This document shows positions 5,337 to 8,494 of a DNA stretch of 8,494 bases, piece by piece. The notes beneath the pieces were generated by a model. That model was not told the origin of the DNA. It did not search any database and saw nothing but the letters and a program-made list of their open reading frames with translations. This DNA is from an uncultured Dehalococcoidia bacterium (GTDB taxonomy: Bacteria; Chloroflexota; Dehalococcoidia; Lucifugimonadales; GCA-2712585), in NCBI GenBank assembly GCA_913052045.1, contig CAJXDJ010000030.1, positions 1 to 8,494 of the forward strand, written 5' to 3'. How positions within the stretch are numbered: the first letter of the stretch is position 1; each line of letters opens with the position of its first letter. The position numbers and the translations under genes are program-made.

Positions 5337-7640
5337 ATGGCACTTTTCTTTTTTGGACTTCCAATAGCGGCGTCTCTTTTGGTCCCCTTCCTTCCGCTCT
5401 CATTGAAGCGAAGATTAGGTTGGGTGGCTTCCATAATTATGGCCTCAATTTTTGTGTTTGGGCTAGTCCAGTTATCCCAGATCTCTGATGGGGCCACTAT
5501 GGAATTTAGGTCTGGATGGGTACCCTACATGGGGGTTGATTTTTCTTTCATACTTGATGGCTACTCTACCCTCTTTCTGTTGATGATATCTGGTATCGGT
5601 AGTTTAATATTCCTGTTTTCCCAAGAATACATGAATAGCCATAAAAATAGGGTCAAATTCTATGCTTGGATGTTGGCCTTTAGTGGAGCAATGATCGGGC
5701 TAGTCACTTCGGCAAATTTGATTATTCTATTCCTCTTTTGGGAGATGACAACCATTACTTCATTCTTCTTGATAGGTCTTAAGGACGAAGAACAAGATCC
5801 TCCTTGGAATGCGATCCAAGCCTTTACCATTACCCTAGTAGGTGGACTCGCTATGCTAGCGGGATTTCTCTTGATTTATGATGTTCTTGGCACGATGGAG
5901 ATTTCAGAAATAGCCATGCGAGCACCCGAACTCCATGCAAGCAATTTGTTGATCCCAATCGTAGTTCTAATTATGCTTGGGATCTTTACCAAATCCGCAT
6001 TGATACCGTTTCATACGTGGCTCCCTCGGGCTATGGTAGCGCCTACCCCCGTAAGCGCGTATTTACACTCTGCAACTATGGTTACTGGTGGGGTTTTTCT
6101 TACCGGTCGTTTTCTATCTGTATTCGGCGGTGTACAAACATGGGAAACAATGGGTTTAGTCGGGGGCCTAGCCACGTTAATGATGGGAGGAATTATTGCC
6201 TTAAAACAGACTGATTTAAAGGCTCTGCTGGCATATTCTACCATCAGCCAATTAGGGATTATGGTAGCACTCTACTCTATTGGTACAGAGGCCGCAGCTT
6301 TAGCAGCCACAATACATCTTATAAGTCATGCCATATTCAAGGGGGGGTTATTTTTGGTAGTGGGTATAGTAGAACATATGACTGGTAGCAGGGATCTTGA
6401 TAGGGTAGGAGGTCTAGCCGGGATATCTCCATTATTGGCAATTATAGCGACTTTGTTAGTTCTTTCCTCGGGAGCAGTCCCGCCGCTAGCGGGATTTGTT
6501 AGTAAGGAATTGATGTTAGAGGCCTCGATTAATTCCACTGGACTGGAACGATGGTTACTACTGATTGTGCTCGTTGCGGGTAGCATTGTCACACTGGCGT
6601 ATTCCCTAAAGTTTCTAATACCGACATTTTTTAATCAACCTAGTAAACCCATTGACTCTATCAGAAGAATACCAAGGATTCTCTTCATTGCCCCAGGTGT
6701 TTTGGCAGGCCTTTCGCTGGTTTTTGGAGTCATTCCTCAACTTCTAGGACCAAATTTATTGCAACCTGCGATGTTGGCCATCACCGGAGAACAAAGGGTT
6801 GTACATCTCGCTTTCTGGAATGGGTTTAATCTTCCGTTTGGTTTTACAATTGTCTCGATAGTATTTGGATTTGTGACCTTTAAGCTATTAAATAGAATTA
6901 ATAGGATTCTTGTGTTCGTAACGTCTCGATCTATATTTGATGGCGCATACCAGCACTTTTTAGGATTCACATATAATGCACCTCCACGCATTTTTTGGTA
7001 TCTCCAAAATGGTGATATCAGATACTACATAACATCCATGGTTATATTTTTGGGAATATTGGTGTTTGCAGCTTTTTATGTTGCAGAAGAAATCTCATTA
7101 AGATTTTTGTTGGAAGTGGATAATCTTAATCCCCTGGGGATTATTTTAGCTGTATTCTTGGGACTCTTGGGCCTGTTGCTAGTCACGCGTAAGGGTAGGC
7201 TAGAAGCAGTGTTTTCGCTTGGAATGATCGGCATGACAATTGCAGCGATATTTGGTCTCTACAGTGCCCCAGATCTTGCATTAACCCAGATACTTGTGGA
7301 ACTTTTAATGATAGTACTGTTCGTTCTTGTTTTGATGAGAACATTAAAAATGTTTAATCGTGGTTCTAGAGGTCCACGACTTGGATTCGATCTGATTATT
7401 TCGATTTTTTTTGGAGCTATCATTTCTGTGGCATTAATGGGCGTTTTATCCACTCCTCAAACATCTTCTATAGCCACTTTTTTTGTGGACAACTCGTTAA
7501 TTCAAGCAAATGCTAAGAATATTGTTAACACTATTCTTATAGATTTCAGAGGATTTGATACTATGGGCGAGATAACGGTGATCGGTATAGCAGCATTGAG
7601 TTGTTTAACCATGCTTAGATCTCCTAGTGAGGAAGATTGA
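5337..7640 (+). CDS. mrpA: Mrp-type Na+/H+ antiporter subunit A
   Basis: This 767-residue polytopic membrane protein is the large subunit of the Mrp (Mnh/Sha) antiporter, related to NuoL/ND5 of complex I. Residues about 1-520 form the ND5-like antiporter module with its key charged residues: Glu136 in LFWEMTT, Lys219 in GIFTKSALIPFHTWLPRA, His244 in SAYLHSATMV, His331 and Lys335 in HAIFKGGLF, and Lys390 in GFVSKELM. Residues about 600-670 are the DUF4040 part, with SAPDLALTQILVELL (Asp646, Glu655). The last 45 residues (NIVNTILIDFRGFDTMGEI) are the MrpB-related tail typical of MrpA. The length is close to that of other full MrpA proteins, and no break is seen. It heads an A-B-C-D operon; its TGA is two bases before the preferred mrpB GTG. 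It is required with all other subunits for Na+/H+ exchange, pH homeostasis and Na+ tolerance. Confidence 0.95.
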   Translation: MALFFFGLPIAASLLVPFLPLSLKRRLGWVASIIMASIFVFGLVQLSQISDGATMEFRSGWVPYMGVDFSFILDGYSTLFLLMISGIGSLIFLFSQEYMNSHKNRVKFYAWMLAFSGAMIGLVTSANLIILFLFWEMTTITSFFLIGLKDEEQDPPWNAIQAFTITLVGGLAMLAGFLLIYDVLGTMEISEIAMRAPELHASNLLIPIVVLIMLGIFTKSALIPFHTWLPRAMVAPTPVSAYLHSATMVTGGVFLTGRFLSVFGGVQTWETMGLVGGLATLMMGGIIALKQTDLKALLAYSTISQLGIMVALYSIGTEAAALAATIHLISHAIFKGGLFLVVGIVEHMTGSRDLDRVGGLAGISPLLAIIATLLVLSSGAVPPLAGFVSKELMLEASINSTGLERWLLLIVLVAGSIVTLAYSLKFLIPTFFNQPSKPIDSIRRIPRILFIAPGVLAGLSLVFGVIPQLLGPNLLQPAMLAITGEQRVVHLAFWNGFNLPFGFTIVSIVFGFVTFKLLNRINRILVFVTSRSIFDGAYQHFLGFTYNAPPRIFWYLQNGDIRYYITSMVIFLGILVFAAFYVAEEISLRFLLEVDNLNPLGIILAVFLGLLGLLLVTRKGRLEAVFSLGMIGMTIAAIFGLYSAPDLALTQILVELLMIVLFVLVLMRTLKMFNRGSRGPRLGFDLIISIFFGAIISVALMGVLSTPQTSSIATFFVDNSLIQANAKNIVNTILIDFRGFDTMGEITVIGIAALSCLTMLRSPSEED

Positions 7641-7642
7641 TT

Positions 7643-8065
7643 GTGGAAAAAGGTCCTCTTCTTAAAACCGTTACCACCTTGATGTTGCCGTTTGTTGTAG
7701 TTCTGGTGATATTTCTGCTGTTTAATGGACACAATCGGGCTGGAGGTGGATTTATAGCTGGGGTGTTAGCATCGGGTGCCATAAGCCTTCAATTCATAGC
7801 AAGTCAAAAAAACAGTCATCCCAGAATATTTGACCTTCCTTATAGGTGGATTCTAGTTTCAGGCTTAGCCCTTTCAATTGGAGTGGGGCTTGCATCTCTA
7901 TTATTTGGCAGTCCATTCCTAACTAGTTTCCATAGTTCCATTGACATAAATCATATAGGCGTCCATCTGGAGTTTAGTTTGGCCCAGGTATTCGATGTGG
8001 GCATATTCCTCTTGGTTGTTGGTGGAATAATGACGGCGGTTTTGGCAATAAAAAGAGAGAACTAA
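7643..8065 (+). CDS. mrpB: Mrp-type Na+/H+ antiporter subunit B
   Basis: About 140 residues, the usual MrpB size, with about four membrane segments (near 11-27, 37-53, 70-88 and 113-135). The conserved GHNRAGGGFIAG (29-40) between the first two segments and SLAQVFDVGIFLLVVG (112-127) in the last are MrpB/MnhB hallmarks. I chose the GTG at 7643, nine bases after GAGGA. A TTG at 7637, overlapping the mrpA stop as TTGA, is in frame and adds two residues, but its spacing is only three bases. The protein is a membrane subunit of the Mrp complex packed against the MrpA C-terminal part. It is followed by mrpC after three bases. Confidence 0.92.
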   Translation: MEKGPLLKTVTTLMLPFVVVLVIFLLFNGHNRAGGGFIAGVLASGAISLQFIASQKNSHPRIFDLPYRWILVSGLALSIGVGLASLLFGSPFLTSFHSSIDINHIGVHLEFSLAQVFDVGIFLLVVGGIMTAVLAIKREN

Positions 8066-8068
8066 ATA

Positions 8069-8410
8069 GTGGAGATGTTGATTTGTATATCTGTAGGGAT
8101 CCTGTTCAGTGTAGGTTTATACCTATTGCTCCAAGGCAGTGTGATAAAAGCTGTATTGGGTTTGGCGGTTATATCTCAAGCAGCAAACCTCGTCATTTTT
8201 GTTGTGGGTGGACTGACTATAGGTGAGGTGCCAATCATAACTAGTAAGACTCAAACGGAATCTGTAGCAGATCCGTTGGTGCAGGCTTTGGTATTAACGG
8301 CTATAGTCATCGGATTTGGTCTATCTGCTTTTCTTTTAACTCTTGCTTATAAGATTCACAGGGAAGTGGGCAGTGACGATCTGAATGATATGAGGAATCT
8401 GAGGGGATGA
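8069..8410 (+). CDS. mrpC: Mrp-type Na+/H+ antiporter subunit C
   Basis: 113 residues, the standard MrpC length, homologous to NuoK of complex I. Three membrane segments are seen (about 4-22, 27-47 and 72-95). Characteristic stretches are ISQAANLVIFVVGG (35-48) and ADPLVQALVLTAIVIGFG (67-84). The GTG start at 8069 gives MEML, which matches the MEx start common in the family. An ATG two codons downstream (8075) has GGAG touching it with no spacer, so GTG is preferred although its own Shine-Dalgarno sequence is weak. The stop overlaps the mrpD start as ATGA, implying translational coupling. Confidence 0.93.
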   Translation: MEMLICISVGILFSVGLYLLLQGSVIKAVLGLAVISQAANLVIFVVGGLTIGEVPIITSKTQTESVADPLVQALVLTAIVIGFGLSAFLLTLAYKIHREVGSDDLNDMRNLRG

Positions 8411-8494
8411 CAGATTTCCTATTAGTTTCTCCCATCATTGTACCTTTGCTAGGTGGCCTTGTTCTCATAGGTTTTTGGGGAAAGGTGAAACTCG
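8407..8494 (+). CDS. mrpD: Mrp-type Na+/H+ antiporter subunit D (N-terminus only)
   Basis: An ATG overlapping the mrpC TGA (ATGA) opens a frame that stays open to the window edge, showing 29 residues: MTDFLLVSPIIVPLLGG and a hydrophobic continuation. This fits the first membrane segment of MrpD, the ND2/ND4-like antiporter subunit of about 500 residues that follows mrpC in Mrp operons. GAGGA ten bases upstream, or GAGGGG two bases upstream, may serve as the ribosome binding site. The identity rests mostly on operon order and the family-like start. Confidence 0.82.
   Translation, partial: MTDFLLVSPIIVPLLGGLVLIGFWGKVKL

Noticed and set aside
6011..7732. Several short minus-strand open frames and one plus-strand frame inside mrpA/mrpB
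   Set aside because: They overlap well-conserved antiporter genes and show no ribosome binding site or protein family features.
5337..8494. Plus-strand membrane genes as part of respiratory complex I (nuoL/nuoK)
   Set aside because: The order A-B-C-D, the MrpB GHNRAGGGFIAG motif, the DUF4040 part and the MrpB-like tail of the first gene identify an Mrp antiporter rather than complex I.

Overview
The window looks like bacterial chromosomal DNA of moderate GC content, most likely from a member of the Chloroflexota. Two things suggest this. First, the N-terminus at the left edge is a lipoprotein whose lipobox cysteine is followed by a long Val/Glu/Lys repeat stalk, a pattern very common in Chloroflexota solute-binding lipoproteins. 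Second, a thiolase-like/DUF35 gene pair sits beside stand-alone amidases, a combination frequent in marine uncultured lineages such as SAR202. The lineage is an inference from gene style, not from a marker gene.

Left and centre (1-5117) lie entirely on the minus strand. Reading in the direction of transcription, from right to left, there is an acetamidase/formamidase-family hydrolase (5117-4008), a thiolase-like protein (3861-2680), a DUF35 OB-fold protein that abuts it as TAAATG (2679-2263), an amidase-signature hydrolase with a complete Ser-cisSer-Lys triad (2169-748), and the 5' part of a secreted lipoprotein gene that runs off the left edge (454-1). Good TTGACA-type promoters can be read upstream of the formamidase, thiolase and lipoprotein genes. 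The formamidase promoter carries a perfect 6+1+6 inverted repeat over its -10 and spacer. Together these genes suggest uptake and hydrolysis of amide-containing substrates, with a CoA-thioester carbon-carbon lyase step supplied by the thiolase/DUF35 pair. The actual substrate cannot be read from the sequence.

Right side (5337-8494) is on the plus strand and diverges from the formamidase gene. It is the start of an Mrp/Mnh-type multisubunit Na+/H+ antiporter operon in the order mrpA-mrpB-mrpC-mrpD, tightly packed with short overlaps, with mrpD cut by the right edge. The complex sits in the cytoplasmic membrane and exchanges Na+ for H+. It is unrelated in function to the catabolic genes, and the two sets share only the 219-base divergent intergenic region.

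Gene-free stretches are all under 300 bases: 455-747 (lipoprotein promoter and leader, plus a small hairpin after the amidase stop), 2170-2262, 3862-4007 and 5118-5336. I saw no tRNA, rRNA, insertion sequence, CRISPR array or attachment site. Nothing in the window is clearly a new system. The most unusual point is that the thiolase has no nucleophilic cysteine and its DUF35 partner has lost all four zinc-ribbon cysteines.
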